64,000 nt of DNA from Rhodobacterales bacterium HKCCE3408 (GTDB lineage Bacteria; Pseudomonadota; Alphaproteobacteria; Rhodobacterales; Rhodobacteraceae), in contig WVSN01000002.1 of NCBI GenBank assembly GCA_015689705.1, forward strand, positions 62,001-126,000. Direction: 5' to 3'. The notes under the pieces were generated by a model, which was not told where the DNA came from, made no database searches, and was given only the letters and a program-made list of their open reading frames with translations. Shown piece by piece: positions 54,191 through 63,530 of this stretch. How positions within the stretch are numbered: position 1 is the first letter of the stretch; each line of letters opens with the position of its first letter. The position numbers were made by a program, and so were the translations under genes.

Positions 54191-55261
54191 TCAACTGGTT
54201 ACGCGGGCGGGCGCCGGGGTCGTGTCAGGCAATGTGAAGGCGATGATCCAGAGCAGGAGCGGGATCGCGACGATGGCTCCGATCGCGCCCCAGAGCCACA
54301 GGAAAAAGCTGAGCGTGACGAAGATCAGCAGCGGATTGACCGCAAGCGACCGGCCGAGGAGCGACGGCGTGACGAACTGCGACTCGATCATGTTGAGGAA
54401 CAGGAAGGCCGCCGCCGGAGCGACGACGAGAATCCCGTCGAACTGCACCAGCCCGGCGACGCCGAGCGCGATGACGAAGGCGGTCGGGCCGACATAGATC
54501 ACGAAGTTCAGCAGGAACGCGGCGAAGCCCCACATCAGCGGCGACGGCATCCCGAGCAGCATCATGGCCACCGCCGTGGCGGCACCGAGCCCGGCATTGA
54601 TGACCGAGATCGTCAGGAAGTAGCGCGAGACCTGCCGCTCGGCGTCGGTGAAGCGGCGGGACATGGTGAGCCGGTTCTGTGGCCGGGCGAAACGGCGGGC
54701 GAGGCCGTCATAGATCTCGAGCCGGGTGAGCACGAAGAAGAAGAACGCGCCGAGATAGATCAGGATGCGCCCGGCGATGGACGGGGCGAGCAGCACCATG
54801 TCCTCGACCGAGGGAATCGCGTCCGCGGCTGCGCTGCCTTCACCATTGCCGGCGGCCTGGTCTCCGCCGCCGCCGGATCCGCCGCCGCGGTCGATCAGGG
54901 CGCGCACGTCCTCCTCGACTTCCTGCAACCCGCGCAGTTCGGCCTGGATCAGGTAGAGGGTCGAGTTCAGTTCCCGGTAGACGCGCGGGAATGCGTCGGC
55001 GGCGCGGGTCACGGCCGGCTGGAACAGGAAGACGGCGACAAGGATCGCGGCGACGCCGGCGAAGAAGGACAGGAAGGCAGCCACGCTGCGGGGCAGGCCG
55101 GCATCGGCCATGCGGTCTGTCAGCGGCGCGAGGATCACCCCCGTCACCGCGGCGAGCGCCACCGGAGCGGCGACGTATTCGATCGCGTCGAGCGCGGCGA
55201 ACAGAAGGATCGTCGCGATCAGGATAACCGCGATGCGTGAAGCCTGGTCGATATTGGTCAT
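54191..55261 (-). CDS. AI-2E family transporter (PerM/TqsA-like)
   Basis: 356-residue membrane protein of the AI-2E superfamily, with about eight hydrophobic helices, a long charged loop with a Gly/Ser-rich stretch (GGGSGGGGDQAAGNG) between the second and third segments, and the family ending (VNPLLIFVTLSFFLWLWGAIGAIVAIPLLL). Substrates of this group vary (quorum signal, Na+/Li+-H+ exchange), so none is assigned here. ATG 55261 faces divergently away from serC. Confidence 0.85.
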   Translation of the reverse strand: MTNIDQASRIAVILIATILLFAALDAIEYVAAPVALAAVTGVILAPLTDRMADAGLPRSVAAFLSFFAGVAAILVAVFLFQPAVTRAADAFPRVYRELNSTLYLIQAELRGLQEVEEDVRALIDRGGGSGGGGDQAAGNGEGSAAADAIPSVEDMVLLAPSIAGRILIYLGAFFFFVLTRLEIYDGLARRFARPQNRLTMSRRFTDAERQVSRYFLTISVINAGLGAATAVAMMLLGMPSPLMWGFAAFLLNFVIYVGPTAFVIALGVAGLVQFDGILVVAPAAAFLFLNMIESQFVTPSLLGRSLAVNPLLIFVTLSFFLWLWGAIGAIVAIPLLLWIIAFTLPDTTPAPARVTS

Positions 55262-55436
55262 GGGTCACCGGAAGCTGGCCGACGGTCTTGATAGACCTGT
55301 TCAACGCCGCCCGCCATCGCCGCGTTCCGATCAGGATGCGCCGCCGCGCCCGGGGCCGACTTGCGGCAATCCCGCGCGCCGGCCGGCCCGGCCGCATTTG
55401 CCCCCTTGTCGAAGCTGCGGGGCAGGAGTATCCGCG

Positions 55437-55489
55437 TCGGTGGGACACCCCTCCCCAACGAGGGGCGCATATCTGCAAGGATACCACCG

Positions 55490-55490
<1 letters not shown>
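55437..55490 (+). promoter_or_regulatory. serC leader RNA, likely serC motif
   Basis: A 7-bp outer stem TCGGTGG (55437-55443) / CCACCGA (55484-55490, which includes the A of the start codon) encloses a 6-bp hairpin CCCCTC/GAGGGG (55448-55465) and the ribosome binding site AAGGA (55477-55481). A conserved RNA element ahead of serC is known in alphaproteobacteria (the serC motif). The position matches; I cannot confirm the consensus without a covariance search. Confidence 0.6.
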
Positions 55491-56644
<1,154 letters not shown>

Positions 56645-56654
56645 CAGAACACCA

Positions 56655-56737
56655 CCCGGCCGCCGGAAGGCAGGATCTTCAGGAAAATCCTGCAGGACGG
56701 AAAATCCTTGGTGAAGGATTTTCACACGGCGGCCGGG
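56655..56737 (+). ncRNA. Predicted three-way-junction RNA between serC and serA
   Basis: An 11-bp perfect outer stem (CCCGGCCGCCG 56655-56665 with CGGCGGCCGGG 56727-56737) encloses two hairpins: GCAGGAT/ATCCTGC (56670-56676 with 56687-56693, 10-nt loop) and GAAAATCCTT/AAGGATTTTC (56700-56709 with 56714-56723, GGTG loop). GGAAAATCCT occurs twice, allowing alternative pairing. It ends 29 bases before the serA start. It could terminate, process or regulate serA, or be a repeat element; function unknown. Confidence 0.65.
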
Positions 56738-56766
56738 CCCTCCACTGTAGTCAAAGGACCAGGACA

Positions 56767-58362
56767 ATGGCTCCCAAAGTGCTCGTCAGCGACAAGCTGA
56801 GCGAAACCGCCGTGCAGATCTTCCGCGACCGCGGCATCGACGTGACCTTCGATCCTTCGATCGGCAAGGACAAGGACAAGCTCCTGTCCGTGATCGACCA
56901 GTATGACGGCCTTGCGATCCGGTCGGCGACCAAGGTGACCGAGAAGGTGATCGCGGCGGCGACGAACCTCAAGGTGATCGGCCGCGCCGGCATCGGCGTC
57001 GATAACGTGGACATCCCCGCCGCCAGCCGGAAGGGGATCATCGTGATGAACACGCCGTTCGGCAACTCGATCACGACGGCGGAACACGCGATCGCGATGA
57101 TGTTCGCCGTCGCGCGCCAGATCCCCGAGGCCAATGCCTCGACCCATGCCGGCAAGTGGGAAAAATCCCGCTTCATGGGCGTGGAACTGACCGGCAAGAC
57201 GCTCGGCGTCATCGGGGCGGGCAATATCGGCTCGATCGTCATCGACCGGGCGCACGGGCTGAAGATGAAAGTCGTCGCCTACGATCCGTTCCTGTCCGAG
57301 GACCGGGCCAAGCAGATCGGCGTGACGAAGCTGGAACTGGACGAGCTGCTGGCGCGGTCGGACTTCATTACGCTGCACGTGCCGTACACCGAGAAGACGG
57401 CGAATATCCTGAGCCGCAAGAACCTCGAGAAGACGAAGAAGGGCGTGCGGATCATCAACTGCGCGCGCGGCGGGCTGGTCGACGAGGCTGCGCTGGCCGA
57501 TCTTCTGCAATCGGGCCATGTCGCGGGCGCGGCCTTCGACGTGTTCAAGGAAGAGCCCGCCACCGAGAACCCGCTGTTCAACCTGCCGAACGTCGTCTGC
57601 ACCCCGCATCTGGGCGCGGCGACGACCGAGGCGCAGGAGAACGTGGCGCTGCAGGTGGCCGAGCAGATGTCGGACTACCTGCTGACCGGTGCGGTGTCGA
57701 ACGCGCTCAACATGCCGTCGGTGACGGCGGAAGAGGCCGCGATCATGGGCCCGTGGGTGAAGCTGGCCGAGCATCTCGGCGCCTTCGTCGGCCAGCTGAC
57801 CGAGGAGGCGATCGACGAGATCACGCTGACCTATAACGGTGTGGCGTCGACGATGAACGTGAACGCACTCAACTGCGCAGCCATCGCCGGAGTGATGAAG
57901 GCGACGAACCCGGACGTGAACATGGTCTCGGCGCCGGTCATTGCGAAGGAGCGCGGCGTCGAGATCTCGACCGTCACGCAGGACAAGACCGGGGTGTTCG
58001 ACGGATACATCCGGTTGCACGTCAAGACCGCCGACCGCGAGCGGTCAGTCGCCGGCACGGTGTTCTCGGACGGCAAGCCGCGCTTCATCCAGATCAAGGG
58101 CATCAACATCGACGCGGAGGTGGGGGCGCACATGCTGTACACCACCAACCACGACGTGCCCGGCATCATCGGCGCGCTTGGCCAGACGATGGGCGAGAAC
58201 GGTGTGAACATCGCGAACTTCACGCTGGGCCGGTCGCACCGGGACGGGGACGCGATCGCATTGCTGTATCTTGACGATCAGCCGCCGTCCGGCGTGCTCG
58301 ACAAGCTGATGGCGACGGGGCTGTTCCAGTCGGTGAAGCCGTTGCGCTTCGACGCGGCCTGA
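56767..58362 (+). CDS. serA: D-3-phosphoglycerate dehydrogenase SerA
   Basis: 531-residue type I phosphoglycerate dehydrogenase (with the intervening domain), the first step of serine synthesis. NAD loop GVIGAGNIGSIV, substrate segments NCARGGLVDEAAL, catalytic His in PHLGAATTEAQENVA, then the ASB domain and a C-terminal ACT domain (HDVPGIIGALGQTMGENGVN) that usually binds serine for feedback control. ATG 56767 is preceded by AAAGGA at eight bases. Confidence 0.97.
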   Translation: MAPKVLVSDKLSETAVQIFRDRGIDVTFDPSIGKDKDKLLSVIDQYDGLAIRSATKVTEKVIAAATNLKVIGRAGIGVDNVDIPAASRKGIIVMNTPFGNSITTAEHAIAMMFAVARQIPEANASTHAGKWEKSRFMGVELTGKTLGVIGAGNIGSIVIDRAHGLKMKVVAYDPFLSEDRAKQIGVTKLELDELLARSDFITLHVPYTEKTANILSRKNLEKTKKGVRIINCARGGLVDEAALADLLQSGHVAGAAFDVFKEEPATENPLFNLPNVVCTPHLGAATTEAQENVALQVAEQMSDYLLTGAVSNALNMPSVTAEEAAIMGPWVKLAEHLGAFVGQLTEEAIDEITLTYNGVASTMNVNALNCAAIAGVMKATNPDVNMVSAPVIAKERGVEISTVTQDKTGVFDGYIRLHVKTADRERSVAGTVFSDGKPRFIQIKGINIDAEVGAHMLYTTNHDVPGIIGALGQTMGENGVNIANFTLGRSHRDGDAIALLYLDDQPPSGVLDKLMATGLFQSVKPLRFDAA

Positions 58363-58423
58363 GCGCCCGCGTCGATCCCCTGCCTGGAGATGGCGAGGCG
58401 TCGCGCGGTTCCGGCTGAAGTGT

Positions 58424-58446
58424 GAGTATTTCGGGAAAGATGAAGG
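58424..58446 (+). repeat. Copy 2 of the 23-bp gene-end motif
   Basis: GAGTATTT, CGGG, AAAGATGAAGG, 61 bases after the serA stop and directly leading into a terminator hairpin. Identical spacing to copies at 786-808 and 41482-41504 (minus strand). Confidence 0.7.
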
Positions 58447-58475
58447 GGCGGGGTCGATCCTCGCCCTTTTCTTTT
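58446..58475 (+). terminator. Rho-independent terminator of serA
   Basis: Eight-pair stem GGGCGGGG/CCTCGCCC (58446-58453 with 58459-58466; one G-U pair) around a five-base loop, followed by TTTTCTTTT. Classical form; it should end serC-serA transcripts. Confidence 0.85.
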
Positions 58476-58591
58476 GGGTGTGCGGGCGACCGCTTGCGTA
58501 AGGGCACGTCCTGCGGGACAAGGCCCGAACCGATCTTCGGAGCCGTCATGCCCGATTGCGCGAGACCTGACACCGTCGGGCGGGGCTGAGG

Positions 58592-59383
58592 ATGCCCCGC
58601 GATCCCATCGTCCTCCGCCATGAGGTCCGGACGCGGCGCTGGCGCGGGTCGGCGCTGCGGATCGTGGTGCTGAGCGATCTGCACGTGATCTCGCCCTGGA
58701 CGCCGATCCGCCATATCGCGCGCGTCGTCGACCGGGCGAACGCGCTGTCTCCTGACCTGATCCTGATGCCGGGCGATTTCCTCGCCGATCACAACCTGGT
58801 CGGCCGCAGGGCCGAGCCGGACGACATCGTCGCGCCGCTTCAGGAACTCTCGGCCCCGCTCGGCGTCTTCGCGACGCTCGGTAATCACGACTGGGCCGAA
58901 TGTGCGCTGGCGCGGAGCACCGGCAACCGTCGCAATTCCATGCGGGAGGCGTTCGCGGGCGGCACGGTGCGGCTACTGGACAACGAGGCGGTGGAACTGG
59001 GCGGGGCCTGGCTGGCCGGGGTGGACTCGATCCGCGGCGAAGGCCGGAAATCGCGGCCGAATCCGAAGCACGATCTCGACGCCGCGCTGTCACCGGTGCC
59101 CGAGGGGGCCGATCTGATCCTGATGGCGCATGAGCCCGACCTGTGGGCCGATGCGGCGCCGCCCGCCGCGCTGACGGTATCGGGCCACACGCATGGCGGG
59201 CAGATCGTCCTGGGCAACTGGCGGCCGCTGACGCCGTCGCGCTACGGCCAGCGTTACGCGCACGGATTGCACGAGGAAGACGGGCGCAATCTCGTCGTAT
59301 CAGGCGGGATCGGCTTCACGGCCATCCCGGTCCGGATCGGCGTGCCGCCGGAAATCACGCTGATCGAGCTGTCCGGCACATGA
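58592..59383 (+). CDS. Metallophosphoesterase, YkuE/LpxG-like
   Basis: 263-residue calcineurin-like phosphoesterase. The binuclear metal motifs are complete: SDLHV, PGDFLAD, LGNHDWAE, a late AHEPDLW His and SGHTHGGQ. The YkuE/LpxG branch acts on lipid-linked phosphates in the envelope, but no signal sequence or membrane helix is visible here, so a cytoplasmic substrate is possible. The gap to serA is 229 bp with the 23-bp motif and a terminator. Ends at the terminator shared with the next gene. Confidence 0.88.
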   Translation: MPRDPIVLRHEVRTRRWRGSALRIVVLSDLHVISPWTPIRHIARVVDRANALSPDLILMPGDFLADHNLVGRRAEPDDIVAPLQELSAPLGVFATLGNHDWAECALARSTGNRRNSMREAFAGGTVRLLDNEAVELGGAWLAGVDSIRGEGRKSRPNPKHDLDAALSPVPEGADLILMAHEPDLWADAAPPAALTVSGHTHGGQIVLGNWRPLTPSRYGQRYAHGLHEEDGRNLVVSGGIGFTAIPVRIGVPPEITLIELSGT

Positions 59384-59413
59384 AAACCCCCCGGTCCTGA
59401 GAGGACCGGGGGG
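59383..59413 (-). terminator. Rho-independent terminator of the small exported protein gene
   Basis: Eleven perfect pairs (59387-59397 with 59403-59413) around TGAGA. On the minus strand the stem is followed by TTTT (59386-59383), so it ends transcripts of the 59463 gene; it can also serve the convergent phosphoesterase gene. Confidence 0.8.
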
Positions 59414-59462
59414 CTGATATGGCGACCGGGGAGGAGGCGGCCGCCGCGGGATGGGGTCCCCG

Positions 59463-59885
59463 TCAGTAGGTGGTCAGCGACCCGCCGTTGCGGAGGTAGT
59501 CGGCGCGGACCTGGTCGTCGTTCTGCTCGGCGACCTGGATGGCGAAGGCGCGGGCGGCGTCAGTGGCGCCATTGCCCTGGGTCGAGACGACCTCGGAGCC
59601 TTCCGAGCGGAGGAAGCCGGCGAGGATGCGGTTGTCGTCCTGCTCGGCCGCGGCGACGGCGAAGTCGGTCGCTGCTGGGACCGGAGCGGCATTGGCGGCT
59701 TCGCCCGAGAGGATGAAGCGCACGGTGTCGCGGTCATCGGCATCGTAAGCGGCCTGCAGCCGGACGAGCTCGGACGTGGTGTAGTCGCCGGCATCGACGC
59801 CGAGGGCGTTGGCGAGCTGCTCGTTGGCGAGCGCCGGGGCGGCGAGGGTCAGGGCGAGGGCGGTGGTAGCGATCAGGGTTTTCAT
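59463..59885 (-). CDS. Small exported protein with internal repeat, unknown function
   Basis: 140-residue secreted or periplasmic protein: signal peptide MKTLIATTALALTLAAPALA, start ATG 59885 behind GGAGG. The mature part includes two similar units, AVAAAEQDDNRILAGFLRSEG and AIQVAEQNDDQVRADYLRNGG (shown shortened: AAEQDDNR, VAEQNDDQ), about 45 residues apart, and an earlier related helix (LQAAYDADDRDTVRFILSG). No cysteines. Function not recognised; the pattern is of a helical-repeat adaptor. It has its own terminator. Confidence 0.7.
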   Translation of the reverse strand: MKTLIATTALALTLAAPALANEQLANALGVDAGDYTTSELVRLQAAYDADDRDTVRFILSGEAANAAPVPAATDFAVAAAEQDDNRILAGFLRSEGSEVVSTQGNGATDAARAFAIQVAEQNDDQVRADYLRNGGSLTTY

Positions 59886-60235
59886 GATGTGCCTCCTTGG
59901 GCGTATTGGGTTTCGGTGGCGGCGGCGCTGCCCGCCGTCGATGAGGAAGAGGTATGGGGTTTGCGGCTCTCTTGAAGCCCACAAAGCCGGGAAATCTGCG
60001 TGATATTGGTGCGTCATTGCACAGAGGCCCGTGCGGTCGGGCCCTCTTGCACGCAGGCGGTAACGCATTGGAGAGGAACGGAAACATCTTGGCCATCCGG
60101 ACCGTGTCTGGCCGAATGGGCGGAGGGGCCGGGGGGCTGCGGCGGTGTGTGAGGCGGGATGTGCCGTTAACCGGTTTTTGAGTCCGGAGGTGCCATTGTC
60201 CGCCGAGAATTCCGGGATCCGAGACCGCAAAGACC
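59886..60235. other. Intergenic gap with a hairpin and no confident promoter
   Basis: 350 bp between two divergent genes. It holds a hairpin with six perfect core pairs (GGCCCG at 60026-60031 with CGGGCC at 60038-60043), which can be extended by two to three pairs across a one-base bulge. GGAAC at 60075-60079 has no matching -10, and I cannot place a trustworthy promoter for either flanking gene. Confidence 0.4.
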
Positions 60236-60258
60236 ATGGCCAATGCGCGCTTCACTGA
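60196..60258 (+). CDS. Possible 20-residue leader ORF overlapping the kinase start
   Basis: TTG 60196, five bases after a strong GGAGG (60186-60190), opens a 20-codon frame ending TGA at 60258, past the kinase ATG at 60236 (reading MSAENSGIRDRKD in its first part). The kinase start itself has no good ribosome binding site, so a short translated leader could provide coupling. Speculative. Confidence 0.25.
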   Translation: MSAENSGIRDRKDHGQCALH

Positions 60259-62374
60259 TCGGCTGTCGCTGGAACGCCGCGCGCGCCTCGCGGCTGAGCG
60301 CCTGCTCGCGCAGCGATCCGAGGAGCTCTATGCCGCCAACCGCAAGCTCGCCGTCCATGCCGAGGCGCTGTCCAAGCAGGTGATCGAAGCGCGCGAGGTC
60401 AATGCCGAGCTTCAGGGGCAGACCAGCCGGGCGCGGGCGGCGATGGAGGCCGCGACGGAGAAGGCGATCCGGGCGGAACGGCGGCTGTGGGACTCGCTCC
60501 GGTCGATCCCCGAGGGGTACGCGGTCTACGACAAGGACCATCGCCTCGTTCACGCCAACCCGGCCTATCTGCGGCCGTTTGACGGGGTCGCCGACGTCGC
60601 CCCGGGCGCGAGCTATGAAACGATCCTGCGCATCTGCGTCGAAGAAGGGATCGTCAACACGCAGGGCATGGCCGACGCGACCTGGATCGACAAGATGCTC
60701 GCCCGGTGGGAGGCGGACGAAATCCCGGAAACCGTCATCGAAATGTTCGACGGCACCTTCGTCAGGTTCACCGACAGGCGAACGGAATACGGCGACGTGC
60801 TTTCGCTCGGCATGAACATCTCAGAGACGATGAAGCGTGAACGAGAGTTGCGCGAAGCGCGCGATGCCGCCGAGGCCGGAAGCCGGGCGAAATCGGCCTT
60901 CCTCGCCAACATGAGCCACGAGATCCGGACGCCGATGAACGGCGTCGTCGGGATGGCGGACCTGCTGCGCGACACCCGGCTGGACGGGGAACAGCGCGAA
61001 TATGTCGACACGATCCGCAATTCGGGTGAGGCGTTGCTGCAGATCATCAACGACATTCTCGACTATTCGAAGATCGAGGCGGACAAGCTCGCAATCCGGG
61101 AGGAGCCGTTCGACCTCGAACAACTGGTTCAGGACGTCTACCGCCTGCTCAGCCCCGCGATGCGCGAACGCGGGCTCGTGCACGAGGCGGAATTCGACCC
61201 TGACCTGCCATCGAGGCTGATCGGCGATCCGGGGCGGATCCGGCAGATTCTCACCAACCTGATGGGCAATGCGGTGAAGTTCACCGATGCCGGCCGGATC
61301 GCGGTGCGGGTGACGCGGCAGGCGGTGGACGGGCAGACCGTGACGATCGGGATCGAAGTCGAGGATACCGGCATCGGCATTCCACCCGGTATGATCGACG
61401 CCATCTTCGGCGATTTCACGCAGGTGGAAGACCAGAGGAACCGGAACTACGAGGGCACCGGGCTCGGGCTGGCCATCACGCAGCGACTGGTCCGGATGAT
61501 GGGTGGCGAGATCCGGGTGCAGAGCACGCTCGGGCAGGGCTCGACCTTCCGCTGCACATTGCCGCTCGGCCTGCCAGAGGATCAGTCCCGTGCGGCTGAC
61601 GCTCTGCCACCGGGATTCCGCATCCGGCTGATCGACCAGAGCGAGGGGATGGCGCAGGGACTCGAACGGTCGCTCCGGAAACTCGGGGCGGAGCTTGTCT
61701 GCGACGATGAGCGGGCTGACCTTGCACTGTGGCTCGTCACGGATCTGCCGGAGCGGTTCATCGAGGTGATCGCCGCGTCGGGCCATACAGGCCCGGTCGC
61801 GGTCGCCAGCGTAATACCCGGGCTGACCTTGCCGGCCGACGCCCGGGCGCATCTCCTGACACTGCCGATGCGCCTGTCTGAGTTGAGAATACGTTTGACA
61901 GAGATCGCAGGGGCAGGAGGGGCAGGGAACGGCGTTGATGTCACGCCGAACGAGGATCCCGAACCGCCCGCACCCGAACCGCGTCGGCTGCGCCTTCTCG
62001 CGGCCGAGGACAACAAGACCAACCAGCTCGTCTTCCGGATGATGCTGAAAGGGCTCGAAATCGACATCGACCTCGTCGGCAATGGCGAGGAACTCGTCTC
62101 GGCCTATGCCGCCGCGCCGCCCGACCTCGTGTTCACCGACATTTCGATGCCCGGCGTCGACGGGCTGGAAGCCGCGAGCCGCATTCGCGCGCATGAGGCC
62201 GAAACCGGTCTGCCGCCGGTCCCGATGGTGGCGATGACGGCTCATGCCTCGGACGAGGAGCAGGACCGCATCCGCGCCGCCGGGATCGGGCATTATCTGT
62301 CGAAGCCCCTGCGCAAGGATGCCGTCGTCTCGGCCGTGCGGTCTTTCGCGCCCGAGGGCGTCGCGCTCGACTAG
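60236..62374 (+). CDS. Hybrid sensor histidine kinase (PAS-HisKA-HATPase-REC)
   Basis: 712-residue soluble hybrid kinase. Residues about 1-80 are a charged coiled coil (LERRARLAAERLLAQ), about 85-200 a PAS domain (IPEGYAVYDKDHRLVHANPAY), then HisKA with His228 in MSHEIRTPMNGVVG, the ATPase with NAVKF, DTGIGIP and EGTGLGLAI, a degenerate segment and a C-terminal receiver with Asp635 (FTDISMPGVDG). No membrane helix is visible, so input must be cytoplasmic. Ends in CTAG overlapping the asparaginase stop. Confidence 0.92.
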   Translation: MANARFTDRLSLERRARLAAERLLAQRSEELYAANRKLAVHAEALSKQVIEAREVNAELQGQTSRARAAMEAATEKAIRAERRLWDSLRSIPEGYAVYDKDHRLVHANPAYLRPFDGVADVAPGASYETILRICVEEGIVNTQGMADATWIDKMLARWEADEIPETVIEMFDGTFVRFTDRRTEYGDVLSLGMNISETMKRERELREARDAAEAGSRAKSAFLANMSHEIRTPMNGVVGMADLLRDTRLDGEQREYVDTIRNSGEALLQIINDILDYSKIEADKLAIREEPFDLEQLVQDVYRLLSPAMRERGLVHEAEFDPDLPSRLIGDPGRIRQILTNLMGNAVKFTDAGRIAVRVTRQAVDGQTVTIGIEVEDTGIGIPPGMIDAIFGDFTQVEDQRNRNYEGTGLGLAITQRLVRMMGGEIRVQSTLGQGSTFRCTLPLGLPEDQSRAADALPPGFRIRLIDQSEGMAQGLERSLRKLGAELVCDDERADLALWLVTDLPERFIEVIAASGHTGPVAVASVIPGLTLPADARAHLLTLPMRLSELRIRLTEIAGAGGAGNGVDVTPNEDPEPPAPEPRRLRLLAAEDNKTNQLVFRMMLKGLEIDIDLVGNGEELVSAYAAAPPDLVFTDISMPGVDGLEAASRIRAHEAETGLPPVPMVAMTAHASDEEQDRIRAAGIGHYLSKPLRKDAVVSAVRSFAPEGVALD

Positions 62375-63378
62375 GGCGTCCAGCCGGTCAGAGCCTCGGC
62401 GGGGCGAATATCGCCAACCTCTATGCTGCGGCGGTTGAGGATCGGTCCGTGGCTGAGATCGCGGAAGATATCGGCGCCCGGATCAAGGATGCCGAGCCGT
62501 TCCAGCAAAACGGCTGTCACGGCCTCGGCGCCGCGGCCCGCGCCGTCGGCGATCTTGACGGCAATGCCGATCCGAAGCTCGGGCACGATCGCGATGTAGA
62601 CGCCCTCCGCACCTGTCTTGACTGCGGCCCGGCCCGCCATCGTGCGCATAAGGCGGGTGCAGGCGCGGCCCTCCCCGGCGACCAGTTCGGGATGGGCCAT
62701 CATCGCCGTGCGCAGCCGGACCATCGCCGTCTCGCGCGCCGATGCGCCGTCTTCCGCAGCGGCGAAGGCCGCCATGGCGCGGGCAAGACCAGAGAGCGTC
62801 GACGCGAAATTCGGGGCCGAGCAGCCGTCGATCCCGAAGCCGGGCGAGGGTGCGTCGGTGACGTCCTCGAAAGCCGTACGCACGGCGAGCTGTACCGGGT
62901 GATCGGGGTCGACGTATTCCGGCCCCGCGCCCATGTCGCGGGTCAGCGTCAGAAACCCGGTATGTTTGCCGGAGCAGTTGTTGTGCCGCTGATCGCATTT
63001 CCGGCCGGCAAGGATCAGACCCTTCGACGCCTCACGGTCATCCGGCCATTGCTTTCCGCAGCGCAGATCGGTTTCCACAAGGCCGATATCGGCCAGCCAT
63101 TGTGTCACGAGATCGGTGTGGATCGCGCCACCGTTGTGCGACGCGCAGGCGATGGCGAGATGCCGCTCGGTCAGCCCGGCGCGGTCGGCGGCGCCGCTTT
63201 CGACGAGCGGCAGAGCCTGGATCATCTTGCAGGACGAGCGCGGCAGGATGACTGCGTCCGGATCACCCCATGCGCCGACAACGCCCGCGCCGTCGCGCCA
63301 GACCACCGCGTGGCCAAGATGCGCGCTTTCGTCGAAGGGTCCGCGGGTCAGTGTGACCAGTGTTTCTGCCTGTGACAT
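62371..63378 (-). CDS. Rhizobium etli-type L-asparaginase
   Basis: 335-residue asparaginase of the AnsA/ReAV type (PF06089), hydrolysing asparagine to aspartate and ammonia. In R. etli ReAV the catalytic Ser48 and Lys51 and the zinc ligands Cys135, Lys138 and Cys189 are essential. Here Ser48 and Lys51 (RSSCKMIQ), Cys135 and Lys138 (NNCSGKH) occupy the same numbers, and Cys186 (GIDGCSAP) fits the third. Start ATG 63378, with AAGGGAAG upstream. Convergent with the kinase. Confidence 0.93.
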   Translation of the reverse strand: MSQAETLVTLTRGPFDESAHLGHAVVWRDGAGVVGAWGDPDAVILPRSSCKMIQALPLVESGAADRAGLTERHLAIACASHNGGAIHTDLVTQWLADIGLVETDLRCGKQWPDDREASKGLILAGRKCDQRHNNCSGKHTGFLTLTRDMGAGPEYVDPDHPVQLAVRTAFEDVTDAPSPGFGIDGCSAPNFASTLSGLARAMAAFAAAEDGASARETAMVRLRTAMMAHPELVAGEGRACTRLMRTMAGRAAVKTGAEGVYIAIVPELRIGIAVKIADGAGRGAEAVTAVLLERLGILDPGADIFRDLSHGPILNRRSIEVGDIRPAEALTGWTP

Positions 63379-63530
63379 GCTCTTCCCTTTCAAATCCCGG
63401 CGATTTTCTGCCGGCGGGGCTTTTCGGAGGTGGAAACTTCGGGTTAGAACACCGCCTGAGCCCGCGCCGGCCAACGTGGACCAAAACCGCGGGACGGGCC
63501 AGAGGCAGAGCTGTTCTGGAGGCAGTGCGG

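Noticed and set aside
56722-58020. A minus-strand frame opposite serA
   Set aside because: Arg/His-rich mirror frame; serA is certain.
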